Source: Prochlorococcus sp. AG-347-I19
Lineage (GTDB): Bacteria; Cyanobacteriota; Cyanobacteriia; PCC-6307; Cyanobiaceae
Direction: 5' to 3'
NCBI GenBank assembly: GCA_003279105.1
Contig: QCBO01000001.1
Location: 417,131 to 481,130 of the forward strand
DNA: 64,000 nt
Shown here: one piece after another, positions 17,270-25,587 of the stretch
How positions within the stretch are numbered: position 1 is the first letter of the stretch
Layout of the letters: the number at the start of each line of letters is the position of its first letter
Notes under the pieces: model-generated
Database searches by the model: none
What the model saw: only the letters and a program-made list of their open reading frames with translations
What the model was told of the DNA's origin: nothing
Program-made: the position numbers and the translations under genes

Positions 17270-18700
17270 TTGGAAAAACGTTTAAGACTAGCCCCGAGTC
17301 CAACGGGTTTATTTCATATTGGGACAGCGCGAACAGCACTATTCAACTGGTTGTATGCACAAAAAATAGGTGGAAAATTTCTCATCAGAATAGAAGACAC
17401 AGATTTTCTTCGATCTAAATCTGAATATACAAGAAATATATTAGAGGGCTTGAAATGGCTGGGACTTAAATGGGATGAAGAACCTATAAAGCAAAGTGAC
17501 CGAATTTCGATTCACAAAAGTTATATCAAAAATCTATTGGAATGTGGAGCTGCATATAGATGCTTTACAACAGAAGATGAAATATCTGAATTAAGAGAAG
17601 AACAAAAAAAGAAAGGATTACCTCCAAAGCATGATAATAGACACAGAAGTCTTTCAAAAGAAGAAATAGAAAAATTCATATCCCAAGGGAGGACTTCAGT
17701 AATAAGGTTTAAGATTGATGAAAAAATTGAAATTAAATGGGTAGATCAGATAAGAGGTGAAATCAAATGGCGAGGGAAGGATTTGGGCGGTGATTTAGTT
17801 TTGTCAAGAAGAGCTAAAGGATATGAGATTGGAGATCCTTTGTATAATCTCGCAGTTGTAGTTGATGATAATTTCATGAATATTACGCATGTTGTAAGGG
17901 GTGAAGACCATATCTCGAACACTGCAAAACAAATATTGATTTATAAAGCTTTAAATTTTAATTTACCAACTTTTTCTCATACACCCTTAATACTGAATAG
18001 CGAAGGGAAAAAATTATCTAAAAGAGATTGCGTTACTTCAATCGACGAATTTAGAGAAATGGGATATTTACCTGAGGCCTTATCGAACTATATGGCCTTT
18101 TTAGGTTGGTCTCCAAAATCTGCCGACCGAGAAATACTTTCACTTGAAGAGATTTCTAAAATTTTTGACTTATCAGAAATAAATAAAGCTGGAGCAAAAT
18201 TCAGTTGGGAAAAACTCAACTGGATTAATTCTCAATATATAAAAAAAATGGAATCAATAAAGTTAAGTGAGATCATGAAGAAATACTGGAATGATAATGG
18301 TTGGGAGCCGCCATCTCAAGAATGGGCTTATAAACTAGCAATTTTGATTAGAGACTCTATGACTCTCATAAAAGATTCAATTGATCAATCAAAACCATTT
18401 TTCTTAATACCTGCAATTCAAAAAGAAGGTCAAGATTTTCTGGAAAACAAAGATAGTAAATTATCTCTAAAACTAATCTTAAATTATTTAATTGAACAAA
18501 ATGCCCAAAACCTAAATAAAGAGAAAGCCAAAGAAATAATAAACGAAATCTCAAAAAAGCATAATATTAAAAAAGGGATATTAATGAAATCATTAAGAGT
18601 AGCCTTTTTTGGATCTCTCAGTGGGCCAGATTTAATTCAAAGTTGGGAGCTTTTCGCAGAGAATAAAACTGATAGAGCTCGAATTGAAAGATGTCTTTAA
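17270..18700 (+). CDS. gltX: Glutamyl-tRNA synthetase
   Basis: Charges tRNA-Glu; in this pathway the product also feeds 5-aminolevulinate synthesis, since hemL is present. 476 residues, class I synthetase. The HIGH-type signature is HIGT at about residues 17-20 (APSPTGLFHIGTARTAL) and the KMSKS-type loop is KLSKR at about 248-252. Start is TTG at 17270; the conserved N-terminus begins immediately after it. The enzyme is probably non-discriminating because cyanobacteria make Gln-tRNA by transamidation, which is general knowledge rather than visible here. Its stop is immediately followed by the stop of the convergent antiporter. Confidence 0.97.
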   Translation: MEKRLRLAPSPTGLFHIGTARTALFNWLYAQKIGGKFLIRIEDTDFLRSKSEYTRNILEGLKWLGLKWDEEPIKQSDRISIHKSYIKNLLECGAAYRCFTTEDEISELREEQKKKGLPPKHDNRHRSLSKEEIEKFISQGRTSVIRFKIDEKIEIKWVDQIRGEIKWRGKDLGGDLVLSRRAKGYEIGDPLYNLAVVVDDNFMNITHVVRGEDHISNTAKQILIYKALNFNLPTFSHTPLILNSEGKKLSKRDCVTSIDEFREMGYLPEALSNYMAFLGWSPKSADREILSLEEISKIFDLSEINKAGAKFSWEKLNWINSQYIKKMESIKLSEIMKKYWNDNGWEPPSQEWAYKLAILIRDSMTLIKDSIDQSKPFFLIPAIQKEGQDFLENKDSKLSLKLILNYLIEQNAQNLNKEKAKEIINEISKKHNIKKGILMKSLRVAFFGSLSGPDLIQSWELFAENKTDRARIERCL

Positions 18701-19906
18701 TTAATCTAAATTATTTTTTTGGCCTAATTCAAGTCTGTTTGCTAAAGGTTTAGCTGAAAGTCCTTGTATTCCTACTGTCATCAATATAGTAAGAAAAACT
18801 AGACCTTGGAGACGGCCAGCCCCAAGGATTCCAGCCTGCTCTAATCTAATAGAAAAAAGGGAAGCTACAGCTGCAGTAACAATACCTCTTGGGGCTAACC
18901 AGGCTAAAAATATTTTTTCTTTTAAGTTCAATTCTCTCCCCGTTGTTGCTATCCAGATAGAGATTGGGCGAACAATTACCATCAACATAAAAACGCAAAC
19001 AACCCCTCCCCAGCCAAGCGGACTTAATTCACCCCAAGAAACGTCAGCGGCTAAAAGAGGGAAAAGAACTGTTATTGCTAATTGAGCCAATTCACCTATT
19101 AGATTATCCAATCTTTCCTTATCTACAACTTCTCTTTTGCCAACAACAAAACCTGCCGCGACAGAAGCAGGCAAGCCTGATTCTGGTAAAAAATATTCGC
19201 AAATACCATACACAAGGAAAATAAATCCAAGGGTAACTTGAAACTCTATACCAAATGAGGCTTCAGTTTTTATTTTTTTTAAAATTTCTGATAGTAACCA
19301 TCCTGCGCTTAATCCTATTAAGACTCCCCCCCCTAATCTTTGCATTAATGCTATAAATACATCGTTAATCCCACGGAGGTCTCCTAAAGTCAGTTCTAAA
19401 AGCAGTAATGCTAGTACCGCACCAATTGGTTCAAGCAACAACCCCTCAGCTTTTAAAACTTCCGAGAGTGGGGAAGCTAATTTTATTTGTTCCACCAATG
19501 GAGAGACAACTGTTGGTCCAGTAGCTAGAACAATGGCACTATATATTCCTGCGACTTGCCATGAGAGGCCAGCCAGCCAATGAGAAATAAAAATTCCAGC
19601 TGATAATGAAATAAAAAGTCTTACCAATGAAATTTTCAAAACTGTATTTCTTATATTCCCTTCAGGTAGTTTTAAATTTAATCCCCCTTCAAAAAGAACC
19701 AAACAGACCAAAAGCCCCACAATAGTTTCAAGCCCTTGCCCCAGATCTAAAGGCTCAACAAGTCCTAAACCTGATCTGCCGATGAATAATCCAGAAAGCA
19801 ATAAAATAACAACACTAGGGAATCCTGTAAAAGAAGAAAATAATCGAGCGCAAGCACCTGCAAATACAGTTATCCCCCAAAGTAATCCAAGCCTTTCAGG
19901 CGTCAT
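18701..19906 (-). CDS. Cation/proton antiporter (CPA family)
   Basis: 401-residue integral membrane protein with about 11-12 helices, of the Na+/H+ exchanger family. The ion-binding region reads ATGPTVVSPLVEQ at about 127-139, the TGPT variant seen in many NhaP/KefB-like bacterial exchangers in place of TDP. No regulatory TrkA-N or USP domain follows. For a marine organism, sodium extrusion or pH control is the likely role, but ion specificity cannot be read from sequence. It converges on gltX with zero gap. Confidence 0.87.
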   Translation of the reverse strand: MTPERLGLLWGITVFAGACARLFSSFTGFPSVVILLLSGLFIGRSGLGLVEPLDLGQGLETIVGLLVCLVLFEGGLNLKLPEGNIRNTVLKISLVRLFISLSAGIFISHWLAGLSWQVAGIYSAIVLATGPTVVSPLVEQIKLASPLSEVLKAEGLLLEPIGAVLALLLLELTLGDLRGINDVFIALMQRLGGGVLIGLSAGWLLSEILKKIKTEASFGIEFQVTLGFIFLVYGICEYFLPESGLPASVAAGFVVGKREVVDKERLDNLIGELAQLAITVLFPLLAADVSWGELSPLGWGGVVCVFMLMVIVRPISIWIATTGRELNLKEKIFLAWLAPRGIVTAAVASLFSIRLEQAGILGAGRLQGLVFLTILMTVGIQGLSAKPLANRLELGQKNNLD

Positions 19907-20068
19907 ATAAAATATAAATAATAAAAAAATTAATTATTTTGATTAAATCAATAATCTTATCTCAAGTCCAATAAATACAATACTTTTTAATTTAATTTAT
20001 CGGCTGAACAAGAGTTTTTTTTGTTAAATCTTATAAAACTACTTCTAAGAAAATGAATTTTATTTCTA

Positions 20069-20245
20069 TTAAGAAAACTGGCTAATTAAGGCAATAATTA
20101 TAAAAATAATTCCTATACCAACAGTTGCCATCCTTCCATTCCATATTTCAGCTTGAGGGGTAAAGCCTCTTTTCCACAAATTTAGTTCATTTTTATCAAC
20201 GAGGTTTTTTTCTTCTTTAATCTCGATTTTAGGTTGTTTGTTCAT
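20069..20245 (-). CDS. hli: High-light-inducible protein (Hli/HLIP)
   Basis: 58-residue one-helix protein of the chlorophyll a/b-binding superfamily, too short for many gene-length cut-offs. Reading from the ATG at 20245, the N-terminal 25 residues are charged, then GFTPQAEIWNGRMATVG (about 27-43) carries the Hli chlorophyll-binding pattern with Glu, Asn and Arg, followed by a hydrophobic helix (about 41-55). Hli proteins bind chlorophyll and carotenoid and protect or help assemble photosystems in thylakoids. It starts 5 bases after the tsaD stop on the same strand, so it may be read from the tsaD transcript. Confidence 0.92.
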   Translation of the reverse strand: MNKQPKIEIKEEKNLVDKNELNLWKRGFTPQAEIWNGRMATVGIGIIFIIIALISQFS

Positions 20246-20250
20246 TGAAG

Positions 20251-21321
20251 TTAGAAAGGAGGATTTTCTTCATAAAGGGTATTTGCTTGTTCAATTGACA
20301 GTCTTCCTGCGACACCTAATTTAAGGGAACTTAAATGATCATTAAATTTGATCCTGAATAACGCCGCTGCTCCAATCATTGCAGCATTATCTGTACAAAG
20401 ATTAAGGGGAGCTAAATGAACTTTAATGGATTTTTTGCGAGCTTCACTAATCATCATTTTTCTTAATGTATTGTTGGCAGCCACGCCCCCAACCACAACA
20501 ACATTATCCAAATTATGATCATCTGCGCATTTAATTGTTCTCTCTACCAAGACCTCTGCCACTACCCTCTCAAAACTTGCAGCAATATCAGGAATTGGAA
20601 CGGTCTTCCCATCCAAATTTATTCTCTCAACCAATCTTAATACGGCAGTTTTTAGACCACTAAAAGAGAAATCATATTGAAGAAATCCACCTTTTTTATC
20701 AGAAATCCTACATTTTGGTAAATTAAATTTCATTGGGTCCCCATTTTTAGCAATCTTTTCAATTGCCGGTCCTCCTGGATAACTAAGACCTAATAATCTG
20801 CCAACTTTATCAAAGGCTTCTCCAGCAGCATCATCAAAACTTTTCCCAAGTCTTTGCATTCTTCTTCCTTCATCAACCTTTATCAATTCAGTATGCCCAC
20901 CGCTAACAAGTAATGTGAGAAAAGATTTCTTTGGGTAGTTTTCTGAAAAGAGAATTGAAGATAAATGCCCCTCCAAATGATGAATTCCCAAAAATGGTTT
21001 TGAATGTAACATGCAGAGTGATCTTGCAGTTATGGAACCAACTCGTAAACAACCAACTAATCCAGGAGCTACAGTTGATGCAATATAATCAACTTCCTCA
21101 ATTTTAATTTTTGATTCTTCTAAAGCCTTATCTAAAACAAAAGGTAATGACTCTAAATGCTTTCTAGCTGCAAGTTCAGGCACAACTCCTCCCCATTTTG
21201 AATGATCTTCAATTTGAGAGGCAATTATATTTGAATGTATTCTGAAAGTATCGCCAATATTAGAAACTATTGAGACAGATGTCTCATCACAACTTGTTTC
21301 AATAGCTAAAACTTTATGCAT
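20251..21321 (-). CDS. tsaD: tRNA N6-adenosine threonylcarbamoyltransferase
   Basis: Transfers threonylcarbamoyl to A37 of ANN-decoding tRNAs, together with TsaB and TsaE. 356 residues, ASKHA fold. Landmarks are IETSCDETS near the N-terminus (about 7-15), the metal-binding HLEGH (about 115-119), LVSGGHTEL (about 137-145), FDDAAGEAFDK (about 163-173) and VVVGGVAANNTLR (about 268-280). ATG at 21321. Upstream partner genes are not in this window. Divergent from psaF, sharing a 66-base region that includes a hairpin element. Confidence 0.97.
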   Translation of the reverse strand: MHKVLAIETSCDETSVSIVSNIGDTFRIHSNIIASQIEDHSKWGGVVPELAARKHLESLPFVLDKALEESKIKIEEVDYIASTVAPGLVGCLRVGSITARSLCMLHSKPFLGIHHLEGHLSSILFSENYPKKSFLTLLVSGGHTELIKVDEGRRMQRLGKSFDDAAGEAFDKVGRLLGLSYPGGPAIEKIAKNGDPMKFNLPKCRISDKKGGFLQYDFSFSGLKTAVLRLVERINLDGKTVPIPDIAASFERVVAEVLVERTIKCADDHNLDNVVVVGGVAANNTLRKMMISEARKKSIKVHLAPLNLCTDNAAMIGAAALFRIKFNDHLSSLKLGVAGRLSIEQANTLYEENPPF

Positions 21322-21323
21322 TT

Positions 21324-21350
21324 TTGATTCAACTTGTTCTATTTTAATAT
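21324..21350 (+). promoter_or_regulatory. Candidate psaF promoter
   Basis: TTGATT at 21324-21329 and TAATAT at 21345-21350 are separated by 15 bases, shorter than the ideal 17. Transcription from here would begin near 21356-21358, just ahead of the hairpin at 21361. Weak pattern match in AT-rich DNA. Confidence 0.25.
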
Positions 21351-21360
21351 TAATTTCTTA

Positions 21361-21377
21361 CTTAACACTCTGTTAAG
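21361..21377. promoter_or_regulatory. Perfect inverted repeat between tsaD and psaF
   Basis: CTTAACA and TGTTAAG form a perfect 7-bp inverted repeat around the loop CTC. It lies 19 bases before the probable psaF ATG (21397) and 39 bases before tsaD in the divergent intergenic region. It could be a protein-binding operator or a hairpin at the 5' end of the psaF message. It does not match the HLR1 direct-repeat pattern known for photosystem I gene control. Confidence 0.4.
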
Positions 21378-21396
21378 GAATTAAAGATTGCAACTT

Positions 21397-21951
21397 ATGA
21401 AATTCTTTTTTTCAATCATAACCTCAGTTTTTCTGTTCCTCGGAATTACTCCAATTGCTCTAGCTGCCAATGGACCTGCCTTAAACGCAGATAGAGCTAG
21501 CACAGAATATACTGCTTCAGCCCTCACAAAATGCTCTGAGAACCCCAAATTCATTGAGAGAGCCAATTCTGCAACTACTCAAAAAGACATCGCAAGATTT
21601 GAAAGATATGGAAAAGCATCATGCGGAGATGATGGACTTCCACATTTAATAATTGGACCCCCTCTTGAGCCATGGGGAGCCCTTTTAAATAGAGGTCATG
21701 AAGGAGATTTACTTATTCCTGGAGTATTGTTCATTTACATTGCTGGAATTATAGGTTGGTCAGGAAGAGAGTATCTCATTGAATCAAAAAAGACTAAGAA
21801 TCCGGCAGATCTTGAGATCATTATAGACCTAGACTTAGCCAGAAAATGTCTTGTAAAAGGAGCGCAATGGCCTCTTCTTGCTAATAAACAAGGTAGAAAT
21901 GGAGATTTAAGAGAGAAAGATAACAATATTACACTTAATGGTCCTCGCTAA
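21397..21951 (+). CDS. psaF: Photosystem I reaction centre subunit III
   Basis: Lumenal and membrane subunit of photosystem I that lies near the electron-donor side. I place the start at ATG 21397 (product MKFFFSII..., 184 residues); a TTG three codons upstream is also open but less likely. A signal peptide covers about residues 1-23, ending in ALA. The mature part has two cysteines (CSENP and SCGDD regions) expected to form the PsaF disulfide, the GPPLEPWGALLNRG block and one main membrane helix (LLIPGVLFIYIAGIIGW). psaJ follows by 30 bases, so the two form the usual psaFJ operon. Confidence 0.96.
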   Translation: MKFFFSIITSVFLFLGITPIALAANGPALNADRASTEYTASALTKCSENPKFIERANSATTQKDIARFERYGKASCGDDGLPHLIIGPPLEPWGALLNRGHEGDLLIPGVLFIYIAGIIGWSGREYLIESKKTKNPADLEIIIDLDLARKCLVKGAQWPLLANKQGRNGDLREKDNNITLNGPR

Positions 21952-21981
21952 ACATCCTTTAAAAAAACTTTCATAAAACAA

Positions 21982-22116
21982 ATGTTCAAAATTCTAAACA
22001 CAAAATTTGTCAGATCTGCTCCTGTAGTAGCAGCAATTTGGCTAAGCCTTACAGCTGGAATAATTATTGAATTTAATAGGTTTTTCCCAGATTTATTATT
22101 TCATCCAATGAGTTGA
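21982..22116 (+). CDS. psaJ: Photosystem I reaction centre subunit IX
   Basis: 44-residue single-helix photosystem I subunit next to PsaF; too short for many gene-length cut-offs. The N-terminus is basic ([14 protein letters not shown]), followed by the helix [18 protein letters not shown] with the conserved glutamate near residue 30 that helps bind pigment in PsaJ, and the lumenal end FPDLLFHP typical of the family. ATG at 21982, TGA at 22114-22116. Same transcript as psaF; a strong hairpin terminator follows immediately. Confidence 0.96.
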   Translation: MFKILNTKFVRSAPVVAAIWLSLTAGIIIEFNRFFPDLLFHPMS

Positions 22117-22124
22117 TAAATAGA

Positions 22125-22160
22125 AAATAATCAAGTTTTTATTAACTTGATTATTTTTTT
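22125..22160. terminator. Bidirectional terminator of psaFJ, overlapping the end of gmk
   Basis: A perfect 13-bp stem, left arm 22125-22137 and right arm 22144-22156, with a 6-base loop and a T-run after it on the plus strand. It ends psaFJ transcription. The whole right arm and most of the left arm lie inside the last codons of the convergent gmk gene (stop at 22131-22133), so the terminator is also coding sequence. A short A-rich stretch on the left gives a partial U-tract for the other strand. Confidence 0.85.
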
Positions 22161-22685
22161 TGCTGTTTCATCAACATTGTGATTTGTTAATGAAAAATCA
22201 AATTGATTAGATACTGAAATCTCATAATTAGCCCTTGAGAGTCTTTTTTTGATTGCCTCTTCTTTTTCTGTACCTCTATTTCTAATTCTTCTCTCTAACT
22301 CTTCTTTATCGGGGGGAAGTAAAAATATTGACAGTGAATTAGGAAACTTATACTTTATTTGCCTTGCACCCTCTACTTCAATTTCAAGAAGTACGGTAAA
22401 TCCCTTTTTTATTTTTTCATTAACAGAAGACAAAGGCGTTCCATAGTAGTTTCCAGCGAATTGAGCCCATTCAAGGAACAGGTTTTGTTCAATCATTTCT
22501 TTAAACTTTTCTTGATTTAAGAAATAGTAATTTTCTCCGTCCTTCTCTCCCTCTCTAGGTTCTCTAGTAGTTGCAGATATTGAAAGCCAAAAATTTTCTT
22601 CTTTATCTAATATTTCTTTAACAACTGTTCCTTTACCTACCCCGCTGGGTCCAGTAAGGATAATAAGCTTTTTTTGATTTTTCAT
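22131..22685 (-). CDS. gmk: Guanylate kinase
   Basis: Phosphorylates GMP to GDP using ATP. 184 residues, standard length. The P-loop is GPSGVGKGT at residues 12-20. The GMP-binding region includes TTREPREGEKDGENYYF (about 39-55) and the EIEVEGARQ segment (about 100-108), followed by the LID region RIRNRGTE. ATG at 22685. It is divergent from rqcH with a 48-base gap. Its C-terminal codons (KIIKLIKT) also form the psaFJ terminator hairpin. Confidence 0.97.
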   Translation of the reverse strand: MKNQKKLIILTGPSGVGKGTVVKEILDKEENFWLSISATTREPREGEKDGENYYFLNQEKFKEMIEQNLFLEWAQFAGNYYGTPLSSVNEKIKKGFTVLLEIEVEGARQIKYKFPNSLSIFLLPPDKEELERRIRNRGTEKEEAIKKRLSRANYEISVSNQFDFSLTNHNVDETAKKIIKLIKT

Positions 22686-22733
22686 ATTAAATTTTTTACA
22701 GTAAAATAAACGTCCTGTGAATTAAAAAGAATA

Positions 22734-24458
22734 ATGCAAAAAGGTGTTCCACAGATAATGGATATTACATCTATTAGATCTGTCTTGCATTATTTAACAA
22801 AGAACATCTTACCTACAAAGTTTGAAACTGCCCAACAACCAGAGCCTAATACAATTCAATTATGTTTCAGAGGAGTTGATTCTCAAACATGGTTAGAAGT
22901 TTCATGGAATGGAGACTCTCCAAGAATACTAAAGATAAATAAGCCAGAAAAGATTGGGAGAGAAAGCACACTTTCTAAACAAATAAGATACGGATTAAAG
23001 TATATGGCTTTAATTTCGATTGATCAAGATGATTTCGAGAGAGTTATAAAATTTAGTTTTGCAAAAAAACCTGGAGATGAAATTAATAAGTATTTAATTT
23101 TTGAATTAATGGGAAAACATAGTAATATTTTTTATCTGGATAATAAACATAAAATAATTGCCGTTGGTAAACAAATTAAATCAAGTCAATCTAGTTTTAG
23201 AACAATTTCGACAGGATCAATTTATTCTGGCCCTCCAGTCAATCTCAAAAAACAACCTAGAGAAGATGAGTCTTTTCAATCATGGAAAGACTCAATTTCA
23301 ATAGTACCTGAGTCTTTGAAATACTGTTTAATAAATACCTATCAAGGAGTAAGCCCTATCCTCACAAAACAATTAGAGGTTGTTAGCGCAACTGTTAATT
23401 CAACAATAATGGAAAAAAATATTGATTTCATTAGCAATTCAGACTTAAAGGAGATATTTAAAAATTGGAAGATTTGGATAAACAGGTTTAAAAACAATAA
23501 CTTTAATTTTTCTACATTCAACAAAGATTTTTATTGCGTTTGGTTTTTTGATAAGGAAATTAATTGCGAAAATAAAATAGATTTATGCACAAGCTTAGAG
23601 AATTATTATGATTATCATCTGAAACAAAAAAAACTTGAATTACTAGAAAAGAAAATTGAAGGGATAATTTTTAAACAGACCAATTCTGAAAAAAAGAATT
23701 TAAATATTCAATATGATCTTCTAACAAAATCAGAAAACTATGAGATATATAAAGAAAAAGCTGATAATATATTTGCTACACATGAAATTAAAAAACAAGA
23801 CATTATAAAGGGACAAAAACTATATAAAAAATCAAAAAAACTAAAAAGATCTAGAGAATTAATAAAAGAAAGATTAAGTATTTACAAAACAAACATAGAG
23901 AGATTAGACGAATTCACTACGCTTCTAGAAAATTTAAATTCTTTAAATCATGAAAAACTTTCTATGAGAATCAAACTACTAGAAGAAATTATGGAAGAAA
24001 TTTGTAACGAGTTTAATATCAATATTAAGAAGCAAAGAGAAGATCAGAAAAGTGCATATGAGACAGAGTCATCACCAATTCAAGTTGACACGCCCACAGG
24101 ATTAAAGCTTCAGGTAGGGCGAAATATGAGGCAAAATGATTTAATTAGCTTTAAGTTCTCAAAAAAAGGCGATTTATGGTTTCATGCACAGGAATCACCA
24201 GGCAGTCATGTAGTTTTAAAGTCTTCATCTCAAGTAGCATCTGAACAAGATCTTCAAATAGCTGCAGATTTAGCTGCTTTATTTAGTAAGGCAAAAAGAA
24301 ACATTAAAGTTCCAATTAATTTAGTAAAGATTAAAGATTTGCAAAAAATCAAAAACGGAGGGCCGGGATGCGTTTCCTTTAAAAATGGAGAAATTATTTG
24401 GGGAAATCCTACAAGAGGAGAAGATTACATTAAAAAAAATCTTAAAAAAGTAATTTAG
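22734..24458 (+). CDS. rqcH: NFACT family protein, RqcH/Rqc2 homologue
   Basis: Ribosome quality control factor family: RqcH binds stalled 50S subunits and directs alanine tailing of nascent chains. It was formerly annotated as fibronectin-binding. The NFACT-N domain covers about residues 9-250 with LIFELMGKHSNIFYLD (121-136), then a coiled-coil region rich in K and E (about 295-445) and the NFACT-R domain (about 460-570) with GDLWFHAQESPGSHVVLK. The conserved Asp-Arg pair implicated in tRNA binding appears as Glu-Arg (102-103). The ORF opens at 22734, but MDITSIRS from the ATG at 22758 fits the family N-terminus better. Confidence 0.9.
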   Translation: MQKGVPQIMDITSIRSVLHYLTKNILPTKFETAQQPEPNTIQLCFRGVDSQTWLEVSWNGDSPRILKINKPEKIGRESTLSKQIRYGLKYMALISIDQDDFERVIKFSFAKKPGDEINKYLIFELMGKHSNIFYLDNKHKIIAVGKQIKSSQSSFRTISTGSIYSGPPVNLKKQPREDESFQSWKDSISIVPESLKYCLINTYQGVSPILTKQLEVVSATVNSTIMEKNIDFISNSDLKEIFKNWKIWINRFKNNNFNFSTFNKDFYCVWFFDKEINCENKIDLCTSLENYYDYHLKQKKLELLEKKIEGIIFKQTNSEKKNLNIQYDLLTKSENYEIYKEKADNIFATHEIKKQDIIKGQKLYKKSKKLKRSRELIKERLSIYKTNIERLDEFTTLLENLNSLNHEKLSMRIKLLEEIMEEICNEFNINIKKQREDQKSAYETESSPIQVDTPTGLKLQVGRNMRQNDLISFKFSKKGDLWFHAQESPGSHVVLKSSSQVASEQDLQIAADLAALFSKAKRNIKVPINLVKIKDLQKIKNGGPGCVSFKNGEIIWGNPTRGEDYIKKNLKKVI

Positions 24459-24487
24459 TTTATAATAAAAGAAATTTTTAAATCTAA

Positions 24488-24748
24488 ATGTTTGATTTTC
24501 TTTTAGGCACTCATGAATTTTTAGGAAATCATAGTTTTCCAGAATTTATTGTTGGATATCTATTTGGTGCTGCATTAATAATTGGAGCTCCTACTGTTTT
24601 CTTACTACTTGCCTTCGTAAGCGCTTTAATGAAAACTAATGGTAAGATGGGCGGATATAGAGAATATGAAACTTATGGTGAATCATCTTTAAATGATGCC
24701 CCTCCTTTCTTATTACCAGATCCAACAAATCCTAAATTAAGCAAATAA
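24488..24748 (+). CDS. Conserved small single-helix membrane protein, 86 aa
   Basis: 86 residues with one clear membrane helix (about 22-50, VGYLFGAALIIGAPTVFLLLAF region) and a polar tail ending in PPFLLPDPTNPKLSK. I do not recognise it with certainty. The shape, with a short N-terminus, one helix and a proline-rich tail, is similar to minor thylakoid subunits, and it sits between rqcH and tatC-petC-petA on the same strand, but that is only context. ATG start, 29 bases after rqcH. Confidence 0.7.
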   Translation: MFDFLLGTHEFLGNHSFPEFIVGYLFGAALIIGAPTVFLLLAFVSALMKTNGKMGGYREYETYGESSLNDAPPFLLPDPTNPKLSK

Positions 24749-24828
24749 TTAAGTTTATCGAAAAATAAATTAGACTTTGACAATAGTAGTTTTAAACCTT
24801 TTTCTTACACAATTTTTTTAAAATAATA

Positions 24829-25587
24829 ATGAGAGGTACAGGTCAAAGTGAAAAAAAATTATCAGATTCGATGACTTTTAGTGATCATTTAGAGGAGCTT
24901 CGTCAAAGGATACTAAACTCAATTTACTCAATAATTATTTCAATATTCTTTAGTTTTCTTATCATAAAGCCATTAATATCTTTTTTAGAAATTCCAGCTG
25001 GTGATATTCATTTACTACAACTTGCTCCAGGAGAGTTTTTATTTGTCGCTATTAAAGTTGCAGGTTACAGCGGATTGATAGTATCTATGCCTTATATTTT
25101 TTATCAAATAATATTATTCATTTCTCCCGGTTTAACAAAACAAGAAAAAAGCCTTATCTTGCCTGCAGTTTTTGGCTCAGGTCTTCTATTTTTTTTAGGA
25201 TTAATTTTTTCATGGTGGATATTAGTCCCTGCAGCAATAAATTTCTTCATTAGTTTCGGTGCTGATATTGTTGAACCAACTTGGTCTATAGAAAGATATT
25301 TTGATTTTGTTCTCTTATTAATGTCTAGCACTGCAATAGCTTTTCAATTGCCAGTATTACAATTTATTCTTGGTTCTCTTGGAATAATCACAACAGAAAA
25401 AATGATTTCAAATTGGAAGATAGTTGTAATTTCTTCTGCAATATTATCTGCAGTGATTACACCTTCAACTGACCCATTGACTATGTCATTGCTATCTATA
25501 TCGATTGTGTTTTTATTTTTTGTGGGTACTGGATTAACTTACTTATCAGAAAATATTAAGTCAAAAACTCTTTCATCTTCTCATTAA
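24829..25587 (+). CDS. tatC: Sec-independent protein translocase TatC
   Basis: Core receptor of the twin-arginine translocation system. 252 residues with six predicted helices. The N-terminal signature MTFSDHLEELRQRI (about 15-28) is the cytoplasmic segment that recognises the RR signal; FISPGLTKQEK (about 104-114) and the periplasmic loop with GADIVEPTWSIERYFDF are also family features. Its gene is just upstream of petC, which encodes a known Tat substrate. TatA/B genes are not in the window. The last 32 bases overlap the convergent DUF3067 gene. Confidence 0.95.
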   Translation: MRGTGQSEKKLSDSMTFSDHLEELRQRILNSIYSIIISIFFSFLIIKPLISFLEIPAGDIHLLQLAPGEFLFVAIKVAGYSGLIVSMPYIFYQIILFISPGLTKQEKSLILPAVFGSGLLFFLGLIFSWWILVPAAINFFISFGADIVEPTWSIERYFDFVLLLMSSTAIAFQLPVLQFILGSLGIITTEKMISNWKIVVISSAILSAVITPSTDPLTMSLLSISIVFLFFVGTGLTYLSENIKSKTLSSSH

